Below, one piece after another: positions 50,684 to 60,167 of a stretch of 64,000 nt of DNA; the first letter of the stretch is position 1, and each line of letters starts with the position of its first letter. This DNA comes from JAHEKD01 sp965204695 (GTDB lineage Bacteria; Pseudomonadota; Gammaproteobacteria; Arenicellales; JAHEKD01): assembly GCA_965204695.1 (NCBI GenBank), contig OZ242007.1, positions 1,426,001 through 1,490,000 on the forward strand, written 5' to 3'. The notes beneath the pieces are model-generated. The model did not search any database and was not told where the DNA came from. It saw only the letters and a program-made list of their open reading frames with translations. The position numbers were made by a program, and so were the translations under genes.

Positions 50684-51532
50684 TTAGCCACCGAGATTCT
50701 TTAAGCGTTCACGGGCAAAATCTGACACCTGATTGTTTGGATAACGAGTGATGATATCGTTAAAAACATTGCGGGCGTTGGTTGCATCACCTTGCTCGTA
50801 ATATATATATCCGATTTTTAACAATGCATCTGGAGCACGATCACTGTTTGGGTAGTTATTTACTACATTAGTAAAAGCCTGTCTCGCATTATTAAATTCA
50901 CGGTTAACGTAATAAGCTTCACCAGTCCAATATTGGGCATCGTCAGCAAAGGTACTGGTTGGGTGAACGGCCAAGAGCTGATTAAATGTTTGAATGGACT
51001 CGTCATATTGACCTTGTTTTAGCTGCTCGAAACCATTGTTGTACATGTCCTGAGCCGAAATTGAACTGGTTGTGGTTTGCGGCAACGCTTGTGGAGCCGG
51101 CGTGGGAGTAACAGCTGGGTATTGTCCGTTTTGACTACCACCCACCTGGATTTCATCAGTTTGAGCCTGGTACCCGCCTTGCCCGGAAGTTTGATCGATA
51201 GCGCCAGTTTGTGGTAAGCCTGCTTGTCCCTGTTGATAGGTATAACCCGATAATCCTTCCTGTTGATAAAGTCGGTCCAGTTCTGCCTGCTGACTTTCGG
51301 CACGGCGACTCAACTGATCCAGCTCATATTGGAGCACTTCAACCTGATTTTTTAAGCCAGCATTCTCAGTTTCTAGCTCATTGATTTGTGTTAATAGATT
51401 TAAGGCCCGCTTTTCCTCGGCTTCAACTACTTCAACTTGATTAGAACTGCGACCATATGACGTACAGCCAATTATGGCCAAACTGCTGAGCACAATAACA
51501 AAAAGGTGTGGTGTTTTAGATAGAAATTTCAT
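50684..51532 (-). CDS. cpoB: Tol-Pal system protein CpoB/YbgF
   Basis: 282 residues. N-terminal export signal, a trimerising coiled coil (about 35-95, LLTQINELETENAGLKNQVE), a Gln/Pro-rich linker, then TPR-like repeats to the end (DMYNNGFEQLKQGQYDESIQ, YWTGEAYYVNREFNNARQAF). CpoB coordinates peptidoglycan synthesis with Tol-mediated constriction. The signal ends LAIIGCTS, a lipobox, so this protein may be a lipoprotein, unlike the soluble E. coli form. Confidence 0.93.
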   Translation of the reverse strand: MKFLSKTPHLFVIVLSSLAIIGCTSYGRSSNQVEVVEAEEKRALNLLTQINELETENAGLKNQVEVLQYELDQLSRRAESQQAELDRLYQQEGLSGYTYQQGQAGLPQTGAIDQTSGQGGYQAQTDEIQVGGSQNGQYPAVTPTPAPQALPQTTTSSISAQDMYNNGFEQLKQGQYDESIQTFNQLLAVHPTSTFADDAQYWTGEAYYVNREFNNARQAFTNVVNNYPNSDRAPDALLKIGYIYYEQGDATNARNVFNDIITRYPNNQVSDFARERLKNLGG

Positions 51533-51573
51533 CTTGGAATATATTTTGTTTAGTAGTTATATAGTTTACACCA

Positions 51574-51604
51574 TCAAAAAAAGCCGGGCGGACCCGGCTT
51601 TTAT
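51574..51604 (-). terminator. intrinsic terminator after pal
   Basis: AAGCCGGG (51581-51588), loop CGGA, CCCGGCTT (51593-51600); on the minus strand the stem is followed by seven T. It lies between pal and cpoB, so cpoB probably has a separate promoter or relies on readthrough. Confidence 0.93.
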
Positions 51605-51617
51605 AGGAAACTATCGA

Positions 51618-52121
51618 TTAATACAATAATTCGACACGGCGATTTTGCCAAAGCTCAGCCGAAACCGGATTTTCTTCGCCATAAGACACTACGTCTGAAT
51701 TTGACGCGCCCAAGGCTGACATAACCGCCTGCACAGTCTGGCCACGTCTCTCTCCCAAGGCCAAATTGTATTCACGGGTGCCACGCTCGTCAGCATGTCC
51801 TTCAAGTACAACCGATCCACCGGTTGAAGCCAGATGCTGAGCATGAAACTGCACAATCATGTCTGACTCTGGGTCAAGACCACTGCTGTCATATTCAAAA
51901 TAAATGGTTTTGTTGCTTAATGGATTGCTTAAATCATAACGTCCACTGTCGACAATGCCGTTCGCATCCATATAAGCTTGAATTTCTGGGTCAATACCTG
52001 ACGTTGTATCGCCAATTTCGGCTGAAACACCAGGATTTTCTTGCAGCTTTTTACGCCCGCCACAAGACGCTACTACTACTGCCAACAAGGCAACCAGTAA
52101 TATTTTAGCCATTTTGTTCAT
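51618..52121 (-). CDS. pal: peptidoglycan-associated lipoprotein Pal
   Basis: 167 residues. Lipoprotein signal with lipobox VVASC near residue 20, short linker, then an OmpA-like peptidoglycan-binding domain (IYFEYDSSGLDPESD, EGHADERGTREYNLALGERR). Outer membrane anchor of the Tol-Pal complex. Confidence 0.96.
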   Translation of the reverse strand: MNKMAKILLVALLAVVVASCGGRKKLQENPGVSAEIGDTTSGIDPEIQAYMDANGIVDSGRYDLSNPLSNKTIYFEYDSSGLDPESDMIVQFHAQHLASTGGSVVLEGHADERGTREYNLALGERRGQTVQAVMSALGASNSDVVSYGEENPVSAELWQNRRVELLY

Positions 52122-52133
52122 TAGATATACTCC

Positions 52134-53429
52134 TTATAATTTCCTGTTAATCGGTGACCACGCTGGCTCTCGCACGTCACCCTGTTGAAACCTTAACGTC
52201 TGAGCGACACGTCCCAAATCGGACACCACAGATAATACTCCAGAACGTCCTGCTTTGGTAGCATAAAGCACCATTTCTCCATTGGGAGCGAAGCTTGGAG
52301 ACTCATCCAAATCACTCTGCGTCAATACCTTAACTGAACCGGTATTTAAGTCCAATAAACCAACTCGGTGACCCTGGCCTTGATCGGTCACCATAGTAAT
52401 TTTCTTACCATCAGGTGAAAACGAGGCTTCCGCATTATAACGTCCCTGGAACGTTACCCGTTGTGCTGTACCTCCGCCTGCACCAACACGATAAATCTGC
52501 GGTTTGCCGCTTCTTCCAGAGGTAAATATCAAACTTCTACCATCGGGAGACCATGAGGGAGAGGTATCAATACTACGGTCACGAGTGATTCGTGTTAATG
52601 CACCTGTACCTAGGTTCATCACATAAATCTCCGGATTGCCATCTTTAGACAACGTCATAGCCAATCTAGTTCCATCTGGTGAAAACGCGGGAGCAGAATT
52701 TTGTCCTTTAGATTGAGAAACAATTCGGCGTGTTCCTGAAGCCAGATCCTGTACATAAATGACACTGCGACCTTTTTTTATCGATACATAGGCTAATTGA
52801 CTACCGTTTGGTGCCCAGGCAGGCGACAAAATCGGTTCACCGGATTCCAACACATTTTGAGGTCCATAACCGTCGGAATCGGCCACTTGTAATAAATATC
52901 GTGATCCTGCCTTAGTGACATAAGCGATACGTGTATCAAAAGCACCGGGCTTGCCAGTTAATGCCAAATAAATAATATCTGCGATTTGGTGTGCCACACG
53001 TCTAAGCAAATTGGGCGGCACATTAAAACTGCGACCTTCAATGGGTACTCCACGACCTACATCCAGCAACTGGAAAGAAACGTTGTAACCAGAACCTGAG
53101 GGAATAACTTTTCCCACCACCAATGCATCAGCTTTTAATAAACGCCAATCCTTAAAATTAACGTCCTGGGCATCTGTTGGGCGATTCAAGAAATCCCTTT
53201 CCGGAATCAAATCAAAACGCCCACTTCGAGCCAGATCTGAGGAAATCACTTCACTAACATCTTGTGGGGCAGATTGTGAGTTCATAAACGGCACAATGGC
53301 AATTGGAATACCACCGATTACACCTTCGGTAATGTCAATTTCCAGTACCGCGTTTGCTGGCATAGTAAATAAACCAGAGATTGCGACTAGTAAAATACTT
53401 AGTTTTGCTCTCAATAACCTTTTCATCAT
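52134..53429 (-). CDS. tolB: Tol-Pal system periplasmic protein TolB
   Basis: 431 residues from the ATG at 53429 just after the tolA stop; an open upstream extension to 53531 lies within tolA and is not native. Sec signal (LLVAISGLFTMPANA), N-terminal TolB domain, then beta-propeller repeats (SPAWAPNGSQLAYVS, APAFSPDGTRLAMTL, SPSWSPDGRSLIFTS). Binds Pal and TolA. Confidence 0.96.
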   Translation of the reverse strand: MMKRLLRAKLSILLVAISGLFTMPANAVLEIDITEGVIGGIPIAIVPFMNSQSAPQDVSEVISSDLARSGRFDLIPERDFLNRPTDAQDVNFKDWRLLKADALVVGKVIPSGSGYNVSFQLLDVGRGVPIEGRSFNVPPNLLRRVAHQIADIIYLALTGKPGAFDTRIAYVTKAGSRYLLQVADSDGYGPQNVLESGEPILSPAWAPNGSQLAYVSIKKGRSVIYVQDLASGTRRIVSQSKGQNSAPAFSPDGTRLAMTLSKDGNPEIYVMNLGTGALTRITRDRSIDTSPSWSPDGRSLIFTSGRSGKPQIYRVGAGGGTAQRVTFQGRYNAEASFSPDGKKITMVTDQGQGHRVGLLDLNTGSVKVLTQSDLDESPSFAPNGEMVLYATKAGRSGVLSVVSDLGRVAQTLRFQQGDVREPAWSPINRKL

Positions 53430-53433
53430 GTTT

Positions 53434-54435
53434 TTATCCTGGAGGATCAAAGTTAAATACAAATTCCTGATAATGCGGAAACAAGCGAGGATTATCTGGT
53501 ATGGGTAGCGGTGAGGCTTTATATACCGCATTAATCACTGAACGATCAAAAATTGGGTCGCCACTGCCTTGCTGAATTCTAGCAGATAGTACATCACCAC
53601 GAGGGTTAACCCGAACTCTTACTTTTGCATTAGCGCCAGGCCTGACTGACCCAGGCCGAATCCAGCTATTGGTCACCTTAGATCTAATTGGACCAACAAA
53701 AGGTGAAAATAGTGCTGCTGCCTGCTGCCGAGCCTGTTCTTCGGCAAGCTTTGCTTCTAACTCAGCCTGTTTGCGTTTTTCTTCCTCAGCCTTTTTTCGC
53801 TTTTCCTCTTCACGTTTTTTCTTGGCTATTTCCTCTTTTTTCTTTTTCTCTTCTTCTAATTTACGCTTTTTTTCTTCCTCTTCTTTTTTCTTTTTGGCTA
53901 ATTCGGCCTGCTTTTTTTTCTCTTCTTCTTCCTTCTTCTTTTTTTCCTCTTCTTCTTTTTCTTTTTGCAAGGCAAGTTCCTTTAGTTTGGCTTCCTCTGC
54001 CAATCTTTTGGCTTCGGCTTCTTTGGCCTTTTCTTCTTCAAGCTCGCGCTGTTTAGCTAATTCTTCAGCTTTTTGCTGCTCCAGCTTGGCTTGTTCCTCT
54101 TGAAGCTTCTTTTCTTCTTCAAGTTTTTTGATTTCTTCTTCTTTCAACTTGGCTTGCTGTTCAAGATCCTCTAACTTTTGTTGCTTTTCTAACTCTTCCT
54201 GCTTTTTTAACTCTTCTTCTTGCTTGAGTTTTTCAAGCTCCTGATTAAGCAGGTTTTCGTCTATGACTTGAGCCTGGATTGGTTGGACCTGGGCACCACC
54301 AACTTGGATTTTTTTGGTCGGATTCCAGAATAAATTAAACAAAATAATGCCCAACAGAATTAAATGGACAATAATCGCCAGAGAATAAGACTTGAGATTG
54401 AGTGCAAACTTATTGTACTGACGAGGCTGATTCAA
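53434..54435 (-). CDS. tolA: cell envelope protein TolA
   Basis: 333 residues. One N-terminal membrane helix (about 12-35), a very long Lys/Glu/Gln-rich helical domain (about 60-240) and a C-terminal TolA/TonB-like domain (RVRVNPRGDVLSARIQQGSG). Links inner membrane TolQR to Pal/TolB. Gene order is canonical. Confidence 0.95.
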   Translation of the reverse strand: MNQPRQYNKFALNLKSYSLAIIVHLILLGIILFNLFWNPTKKIQVGGAQVQPIQAQVIDENLLNQELEKLKQEEELKKQEELEKQQKLEDLEQQAKLKEEEIKKLEEEKKLQEEQAKLEQQKAEELAKQRELEEEKAKEAEAKRLAEEAKLKELALQKEKEEEEKKKKEEEEKKKQAELAKKKKEEEEKKRKLEEEKKKKEEIAKKKREEEKRKKAEEEKRKQAELEAKLAEEQARQQAAALFSPFVGPIRSKVTNSWIRPGSVRPGANAKVRVRVNPRGDVLSARIQQGSGDPIFDRSVINAVYKASPLPIPDNPRLFPHYQEFVFNFDPPG

Positions 54436-54439
54436 ACCT

Positions 54440-54877
54440 TTATCCTTCCTCAGGTGCCGGTTGGGTCACTAAACCTACACTTGGCACACCCGCAGCCTGT
54501 AACATCACCATGGCCTGAACCACACGTTCATAAGGAACCGTTGCATCACCTTTAACATAGAAAGGCGTTTTTGGCTGATATTTAAGTACCGCCGCAGCTT
54601 TGGCTCTGATTTGATCAGGCTGCGATGGTGCTTCGTCTTCATTTGCGTAAAGTAGACCTTGCGCATCAACCGAAACAATAAATTTTTCTATATTTTGCTC
54701 TTCTTCAACGACTTGAGCACTGGCCTGAGGTAAATCGACCTCTACGCCTTCGGTCAATAACGGTGCGGTAGTCATGAATATCACCAGTAAAACCAACATG
54801 ACATCAATATACGGCACCACATTGATTTCACTCATGGGCTTACGCTTATGATGCCGCCTCCTTAAATAATCTGCCAT
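54440..54877 (-). CDS. tolR: proton-channel protein TolR
   Basis: 145 residues, ExbD/TolR family. One membrane helix (YIDVMLVLLVIFMTTAPLL) with the channel Asp in PYIDVMLVLL, then a periplasmic domain. Starts 13 bp after tolQ stop. Confidence 0.96.
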   Translation of the reverse strand: MADYLRRRHHKRKPMSEINVVPYIDVMLVLLVIFMTTAPLLTEGVEVDLPQASAQVVEEEQNIEKFIVSVDAQGLLYANEDEAPSQPDQIRAKAAAVLKYQPKTPFYVKGDATVPYERVVQAMVMLQAAGVPSVGLVTQPAPEEG

Positions 54878-54890
54878 AAGGTTACTCTCC

Positions 54891-55604
54891 TCAAACCTCT
54901 TGTTGAACGGATTGATCGCGTCTGACTTGACGGTTCACAATACTGAGAAATTCATCCATGAAAATTTCATAGCGGGTAATTAATGAATCAGCTTGATTGG
55001 AGAATTTGTTATAGGCAATTACCGCTGGAATTGCAGCAAATAATCCCATTGCTGTAGCAATCAGCGCTTCAGCAATCGCAGGAGCCACCGTAGCAATCGT
55101 AGCCTGTTTCGCTAAACCTATAGCATGAAATGCATTCATGATGCCCCAAACTGTGCCGAATAAACCAATGTATGGGCTGATCGAGCCAACAGTTGCTAGA
55201 AATGGCAATTGTGACTCTGCTTCCTCGACTTCCTGTGACAAAGAAACTTGCATGGCACGTTGCACGCCACTGATCAACTCAGAACGATTTAAGTCTTTAT
55301 CTGCCAATCTTGTATATTCACGATAACCGGAAACGAATAAACTAGCCATCCCGGTTGGTGTCTCGTTATTGGTCCAATGCTGATATAAACCTGTTAAATC
55401 CCCACCAGACCAGAACTCATCTTCAAATTCATCAGCTTCAGCTTCCAGATCACGAAAACGAAACCATTTTTTGAAAATAATTGCCCATGAAATCACCGAT
55501 GCCAGCAATAAAATGAGCATCACGATTTGCACCAAAAAGCTGGCCTGGGCGATCAGCTCAATGACGTTAAGGCTGTTACTGGGAAGAGTTTGAATATTCT
55601 CCAT
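54891..55604 (-). CDS. tolQ: proton-channel protein TolQ
   Basis: 237 residues, MotA/TolQ/ExbB family. Three membrane helices (about 20-45, 140-165, 175-200) with GLFGTVWGIMNAFHAIG and AEALIATAMGLFAAIPAVIA. First of the tol genes after ybgC. Confidence 0.96.
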   Translation of the reverse strand: MENIQTLPSNSLNVIELIAQASFLVQIVMLILLLASVISWAIIFKKWFRFRDLEAEADEFEDEFWSGGDLTGLYQHWTNNETPTGMASLFVSGYREYTRLADKDLNRSELISGVQRAMQVSLSQEVEEAESQLPFLATVGSISPYIGLFGTVWGIMNAFHAIGLAKQATIATVAPAIAEALIATAMGLFAAIPAVIAYNKFSNQADSLITRYEIFMDEFLSIVNRQVRRDQSVQQEV

Positions 55605-55611
55605 AAAATCC

Positions 55612-56016
55612 TTACATCTCTTTATTTATCATACGGTTAATTTGGGTCGGAATTCTAACAGGTTTGAACTTTGTTGCATCAAGACAAGCCATTTTTAGCC
55701 GTGCTTTAGCCAAGACTGTGTCACCGCGTTTTACATTTTGTTCTAATATGAACCCTGCTTTGGATAAACTTTTTACTATCACCGAAATAGTTAACAAATC
55801 ATCCAGTTTTGCCGGTTTTAAATAATCGATTTCTACCCGTCTTACTACAAAAATTAAGTTTTGCTCATTCGCCAGCTCAGACACTGGTAAATCGTGTTTT
55901 CGTAGCCATTCACTACGTGCTCTTTCTAAAAACTTTAAGTAGTTAGCATAGTAAACCACACCTTCGGCGTCAGTATCTTCATAATAAACTCGAATCGAGA
56001 ATTCAAATTGCTGCAT
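55612..56016 (-). CDS. ybgC: acyl-CoA thioesterase YbgC
   Basis: 134 residues, hotdog fold. FSIRVYYEDTDAEGVVYYAN YLKFLERARSEWL holds the catalytic Asp and the first helix. Typically acts on acyl-CoA in phospholipid metabolism at the Tol operon start. Seven bp upstream of tolQ. Confidence 0.94.
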   Translation of the reverse strand: MQQFEFSIRVYYEDTDAEGVVYYANYLKFLERARSEWLRKHDLPVSELANEQNLIFVVRRVEIDYLKPAKLDDLLTISVIVKSLSKAGFILEQNVKRGDTVLAKARLKMACLDATKFKPVRIPTQINRMINKEM

Positions 56017-56098
56017 GTTGTTCAGCGCGTGTGTTTTGGGAATGATAATGAGGGCAACTGAAAGCCGGATGAATTAAAAAATGTATAACTATCGGCAA

Positions 56099-57139
56099 CT
56101 ATAACAATTCCGGCTGATTCTTGGTCAAATGCTCGGGAATGCTCAATCCTAAATGCTGCCAAGCCGTACGCGTGGCCACTCGACCTCTGGGTGTACGCAT
56201 TAAAAACCCTTGCTGAATTAAGAACGGTTCTACAACATCTTCAATCGTCCCGCGCTCCTCACTAATAGCCGCAGCTAAACTGTCTATACCTACCGGACCA
56301 CCGTCAAATTTCTCCATGATTGCTAATAATAGATTTCTGTCTAAAGTATCCAGTCCATACTCATCCACTTCAAGCATGTCTAGAGCTAAACCGGCTATCT
56401 CTTGATTGATTGTTCCATCACCTTTGACTTGTGCATAATCTCGAACCCGGCGTAATAAACGGTTGGCAATTCTGGGCGTGCCGCGGGAGCGTTTTGCAAT
56501 AGCCATTACACCTTGCTCATCTGCTGCAATACCCAAAATATCCGCTGAGCGCTTGACGATACGAGCTAAATCTTCAGTGTTGTAGAATTCCAGACGCATG
56601 ACAATACCAAAACGATCACGCAGTGGTGAGGTCAATAAACCTGCTCTGGTGGTGGCACCGACTAAAGTAAACGGAGGCAAAGGTATTTGCATGGTACGAG
56701 CAGCCGGGCCTTCACCGATATGAATGTCTAATTGTCGATCTTCTAATGCTGGGTAAAGAATCTCTTCAATGACAGGACTTAAACGATGAATTTCATCAAC
56801 AAATAACACATCATGTGGTTCCAGAGAGGTTAACATCGCCGCCAAATCTCCTGCTTTTTCCAATACCGGCCCGGAAGTCTGGCGCAAATGGGACCCTAAT
56901 TCGTTAGCAATAATATGTGCCAATGTAGTTTTACCCAGTCCCGGAGGGCCGAAAACTAATACATGATCCAAGGCTTCCTTGCGCCCAATAGCGGCTTGAA
57001 TAAATATTTCCAGCTGATCACGGGCCTTAGGTTGACCACGAAAATCATCCAGATTGACGGGTCGTAAACTACGTTCTATGGCCTGTTCCCGTGAATCTTC
57101 AGGATCTGACAATGCTGAAACAATTCGTTCTTCGTTCAT
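56099..57139 (-). CDS. ruvB: Holliday junction branch-migration ATPase RuvB
   Basis: 346 residues. Walker A GPPGLGKTTLA, Walker B VLFVDEIHRLSP, sensor GATTRAGLLTSPLRDRFG, and C-terminal winged helix. Overlaps ruvA stop by 4 bp. Confidence 0.97.
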   Translation of the reverse strand: MNEERIVSALSDPEDSREQAIERSLRPVNLDDFRGQPKARDQLEIFIQAAIGRKEALDHVLVFGPPGLGKTTLAHIIANELGSHLRQTSGPVLEKAGDLAAMLTSLEPHDVLFVDEIHRLSPVIEEILYPALEDRQLDIHIGEGPAARTMQIPLPPFTLVGATTRAGLLTSPLRDRFGIVMRLEFYNTEDLARIVKRSADILGIAADEQGVMAIAKRSRGTPRIANRLLRRVRDYAQVKGDGTINQEIAGLALDMLEVDEYGLDTLDRNLLLAIMEKFDGGPVGIDSLAAAISEERGTIEDVVEPFLIQQGFLMRTPRGRVATRTAWQHLGLSIPEHLTKNQPELL

Positions 57140-57732
57140 TTGCTGGCCATGTTTCTCAGCGCTTGACGAATTAACTCTTCACTACTTAATCCCGAATCTA
57201 ACGCACGAATATGATTTGTCGCTTCTGCCGGTTTATAACCCAATGCGATTAAAGCGCTGATTGCGTCTGTAGTTGATTCAGTGACGGATTTTTCCGTGGT
57301 GCCGGTGACCGTAGCACCGGTATCAAACATTTGATCGACCTTGTCACGCATTTCAATCAACAGGCGTTCAGCCGTTTTACGTCCAATTCCAGGAACTCTC
57401 GTTAGTTGCATAACATCTTCAGCCATCACACAGGCTTGAAACTCCTGCGCATTCATTGTCGATAAAATAGCTAACCCTACTCTTGGACCTATTCCATTAA
57501 CTTTGAGTAGATTACGAAATAATTCACGTTGCTTGATACGGCTAAAACCATATAACAGTTGTGCATCCTCACGCACCACCAGATGGGTATGTAATTCGAC
57601 TTTTTCTCCAACTTCAGGCAAATCATAAAACGTGGTCATGGGTGCTTCCAATTCATAACCAACACCAGACACATTCAACACCAACCAGGGTGGTTGCTTA
57701 TGCAGAATAGTTCCGCTTAAAAATCCAATCAT
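57136..57732 (-). CDS. ruvA: Holliday junction DNA-binding protein RuvA
   Basis: 198 residues. OB-fold N-terminus (MIGFLSGTILHKQPPWLVLN), two helix-hairpin-helix motifs (FRNLLKVNGIGPRVGLAILS, RVPGIGRKTAERLLIEM), C-terminal RuvB-contact domain. Overlaps ruvC. Confidence 0.97.
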   Translation of the reverse strand: MIGFLSGTILHKQPPWLVLNVSGVGYELEAPMTTFYDLPEVGEKVELHTHLVVREDAQLLYGFSRIKQRELFRNLLKVNGIGPRVGLAILSTMNAQEFQACVMAEDVMQLTRVPGIGRKTAERLLIEMRDKVDQMFDTGATVTGTTEKSVTESTTDAISALIALGYKPAEATNHIRALDSGLSSEELIRQALRNMASK

Positions 57733-58241
57733 AGACTGACGGCCTTTGTATCAATTTGCGACTCTACCTGCTGCGTATGTAGATGGCAAATTGCACAAGC
57801 TAAAGCATCAGCCATATCAGGTTGCGGTGTTTCCTCAAGCTTTAATAATAAACGCACCATAAATTGCACCTGTTCTTTTCTAGCGGCACCTTTGCCAACA
57901 ACAGCCTGTTTAATCTGTTTGGCTGAATATTCGTAGACCGGTAAGTGACTATTCACTCCGGCACAAACTGCTGCGCCACGCGCTTGGCCGAGTGTTAATG
58001 CAGATTTGGCATTATTGGAGACAAACACCTGCTCAATACACATCACATCAGGATCAAACTCGCGAATCATGCTGGTGATTTCAGTAAAAATTTTACCGAG
58101 ACGTTCGGGTAGTGGCTTATCGCCCAAGATAATATAACCACCTTCTATCATTCTCAGGTCTCTACCCGCTTTTTCAATAAGACCGTAGCCGGTATAGCGT
58201 GAGCCTGGATCAATACCGAGAATTCGTGGGTTTGAACTCAA
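57729..58241 (-). CDS. ruvC: Holliday junction resolvase RuvC
   Basis: 170 residues. ILGIDPGSRYTGYG holds the first catalytic Asp, CIEQVFVSNN the Glu, and PQPDMADALACAICH the C-terminal acidic residues. Overlaps yebC stop by 4 bp, so yebC-ruvC-ruvA-ruvB are one operon. Confidence 0.97.
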   Translation of the reverse strand: MSSNPRILGIDPGSRYTGYGLIEKAGRDLRMIEGGYIILGDKPLPERLGKIFTEITSMIREFDPDVMCIEQVFVSNNAKSALTLGQARGAAVCAGVNSHLPVYEYSAKQIKQAVVGKGAARKEQVQFMVRLLLKLEETPQPDMADALACAICHLHTQQVESQIDTKAVSL

Positions 58242-58978
58242 GCGACTTCCATGTCATCAGGGAAACTAGCGTTGGTAAACACATCCTGCACATCATCAAG
58301 ATCCTCAAGCGCATCAATCAACTTCATGACTTTTTCTGCATCGTCTTTAGTCAGTTCAATCTCAGTAGAAGGGCGCTGCACAATATCCGCGTCAACAGAC
58401 TCAATCCCGGCATCTTTTATAGCTTGATTGACATCCGAGAAAGCATCTGGTTGGGTCAGCACTTCGATACTGCCGTCTTCATCAGTCAGCACATCATCGG
58501 CGCCTGACTCAATAGCAATATCCATCACCTGCTCTTCATCCACACCAGGCTCGAACACAATAGTTCCAACCTTGCTGAACAAATAGGCAACTGAGCCATC
58601 AGTACCTAAATTACCACCGTGTTTACTAAAGGCATGACGAACCTCACTCACGGTTCGATTACGATTATCAGTAGCACATTCGACTAATATAGCCACACCA
58701 GCCGGTGCATAACCTTCATAACGGATCTCCTCAATATCAGCACCATCGCCCTCGCCCGTACCACGCATGATCGCCCGATCAATCGTATCCCGTGTCATGT
58801 TATTCGAAAGCGCCTTATCTATTGCCGCACGTAGTCTTGGATTGGAATCCGAATCACCCCCGCCTTGACGCGCTGAAACAGTGATCTCACGAATTAATTT
58901 GGTAAATAATTTACCGCGCTTGGCATCTTGCGCTGCCTTGCGAAACTTGATGTTGGCCCATTTACTATGACCTGCCAT
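58238..58978 (-). CDS. yebC: YebC/PmpR-family protein
   Basis: 246 residues. MAGHSKWANIKFRKAAQDAK RGKLFTKL is the family's start; three-domain fold. Members act as transcription regulators or in relieving ribosome stalling at proline stretches. First of the ruv operon. Confidence 0.96.
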   Translation of the reverse strand: MAGHSKWANIKFRKAAQDAKRGKLFTKLIREITVSARQGGGDSDSNPRLRAAIDKALSNNMTRDTIDRAIMRGTGEGDGADIEEIRYEGYAPAGVAILVECATDNRNRTVSEVRHAFSKHGGNLGTDGSVAYLFSKVGTIVFEPGVDEEQVMDIAIESGADDVLTDEDGSIEVLTQPDAFSDVNQAIKDAGIESVDADIVQRPSTEIELTKDDAEKVMKLIDALEDLDDVQDVFTNASFPDDMEVA

Positions 58979-58997
58979 TTATGCTCCAATCATGCTG

Positions 58998-59198
58998 TTA
59001 TTTATCAGGCGATTTTATCATTTTCCTGTGCACGGCCCAAACAATTGGACACCAACCCATCATAGCAGTAGCCAGAATAATCAAACCCAGTACTGAGACT
59101 ATATAAGTCGGGGCTAGATATCCATAAATCAGCATAGATACACTGATCAATATACGGACAGTTCGTTGCAGACGACCTAGGTTTTCAGTCATTGGCAT
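58998..59198 (-). CDS. DUF2892-like inner membrane protein
   Basis: 66 residues. TENLGRLQRTVRILISVSML is followed by two membrane helices and GWCPIVWAVH, the DUF2892/YgaP-membrane pattern. Function unknown. 19 bp upstream of yebC. Confidence 0.82.
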   Translation of the reverse strand: MPMTENLGRLQRTVRILISVSMLIYGYLAPTYIVSVLGLIILATAMMGWCPIVWAVHRKMIKSPDK

Positions 59199-59409
59199 TT
59201 CTTACCATTTTGTCTCATCAGTAAGCACCTTAACTCGAAAAGAAACGAGTCAAAACGGGCCTTTTTAGAATTTTTTGCTATTCCAAGCCTAATCTTCATC
59301 AAGCGATATACCAGTATTTCTAATTCATCAGTTCTTTCAGTTTAGGGCCATCTAGTTCAAGATGAACGCTAAAACGGGCGATGAAGATATTACTAATTTT
59401 TCAGGTAGT

Positions 59410-60105
59410 TCAGCCATTTAGCATCCACTCCACCGCGTCTGTCACATGCAACGCCGTACTATCAAACAAAGGCATGTCAGTATCTTGATCACTAATCAAT
59501 AAATCAATCTCAGTACAACCGAGGATAATTGCTTGGGCACCGTTTGCCCTTAATGATTCGATGACATTTAAGTAAATCTCTCTTGAGCTGTTTTTTACCT
59601 TGCCCTGACATAGTTCATGGTAAATGATTTCGTGAACACTGTTGCGCCCCTGTTTATCTGGCACGATGACTTCAATATTATAATTCTGCTCAATATGTCC
59701 TTTGTAAAAGTTCTGCTCCATGGTGAAAGCAGTAGCCAGCAAACCCACTTTTTTATAGTCAGCTTTGACAATCGCCTTGCCGGTTGAGTCAGCAATGTGT
59801 AGCAAAGGAATTGATAATCCATCGACAACTTGTTCTGCTAACTTATGCATCGTATTCGTTGCGATCAACAATCCTTCAGCACCGGCTCTTTGCAAACCCT
59901 TTGCAGCATTATTTAATATTTTACCTGCTGTTTGCCAGTCACCATGATGCTGCAGCTCAGCAATTTCATTAAACTCCACGCTGTGCAGCAAAATCTTAGC
60001 CGAATGCAACCCACCCAAAGCTTCGCGTATGCCTTGATTTAATAGGCGATAGTAAACACTGGTCGATTCCCAGCTCATGCCACCCAGCACGCCGATCATT
60101 TTCAT
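59410..60105 (-). CDS. aspartate/glutamate racemase family protein
   Basis: 231 residues. MKMIGVLGGMSWESTSVYYR, LLIATNTMHKLAEQV with Thr where many have the first catalytic Cys, and ILGCTEIDLLI with the second Cys. The change of the first Cys (ATNTMH) is seen in YgeA-type/broad-spectrum racemase relatives with altered activity. Stand-alone, divergent from the aminopeptidase. Nothing of note in the 59199-59409 gap. Confidence 0.9.
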   Translation of the reverse strand: MKMIGVLGGMSWESTSVYYRLLNQGIREALGGLHSAKILLHSVEFNEIAELQHHGDWQTAGKILNNAAKGLQRAGAEGLLIATNTMHKLAEQVVDGLSIPLLHIADSTGKAIVKADYKKVGLLATAFTMEQNFYKGHIEQNYNIEVIVPDKQGRNSVHEIIYHELCQGKVKNSSREIYLNVIESLRANGAQAIILGCTEIDLLISDQDTDMPLFDSTALHVTDAVEWMLNG

Positions 60106-60167
60106 TTAAGGTCTATTAATGTTAAAAATATGATTTAATCACATCTCATAAAAATTCCTAGCCCAAT

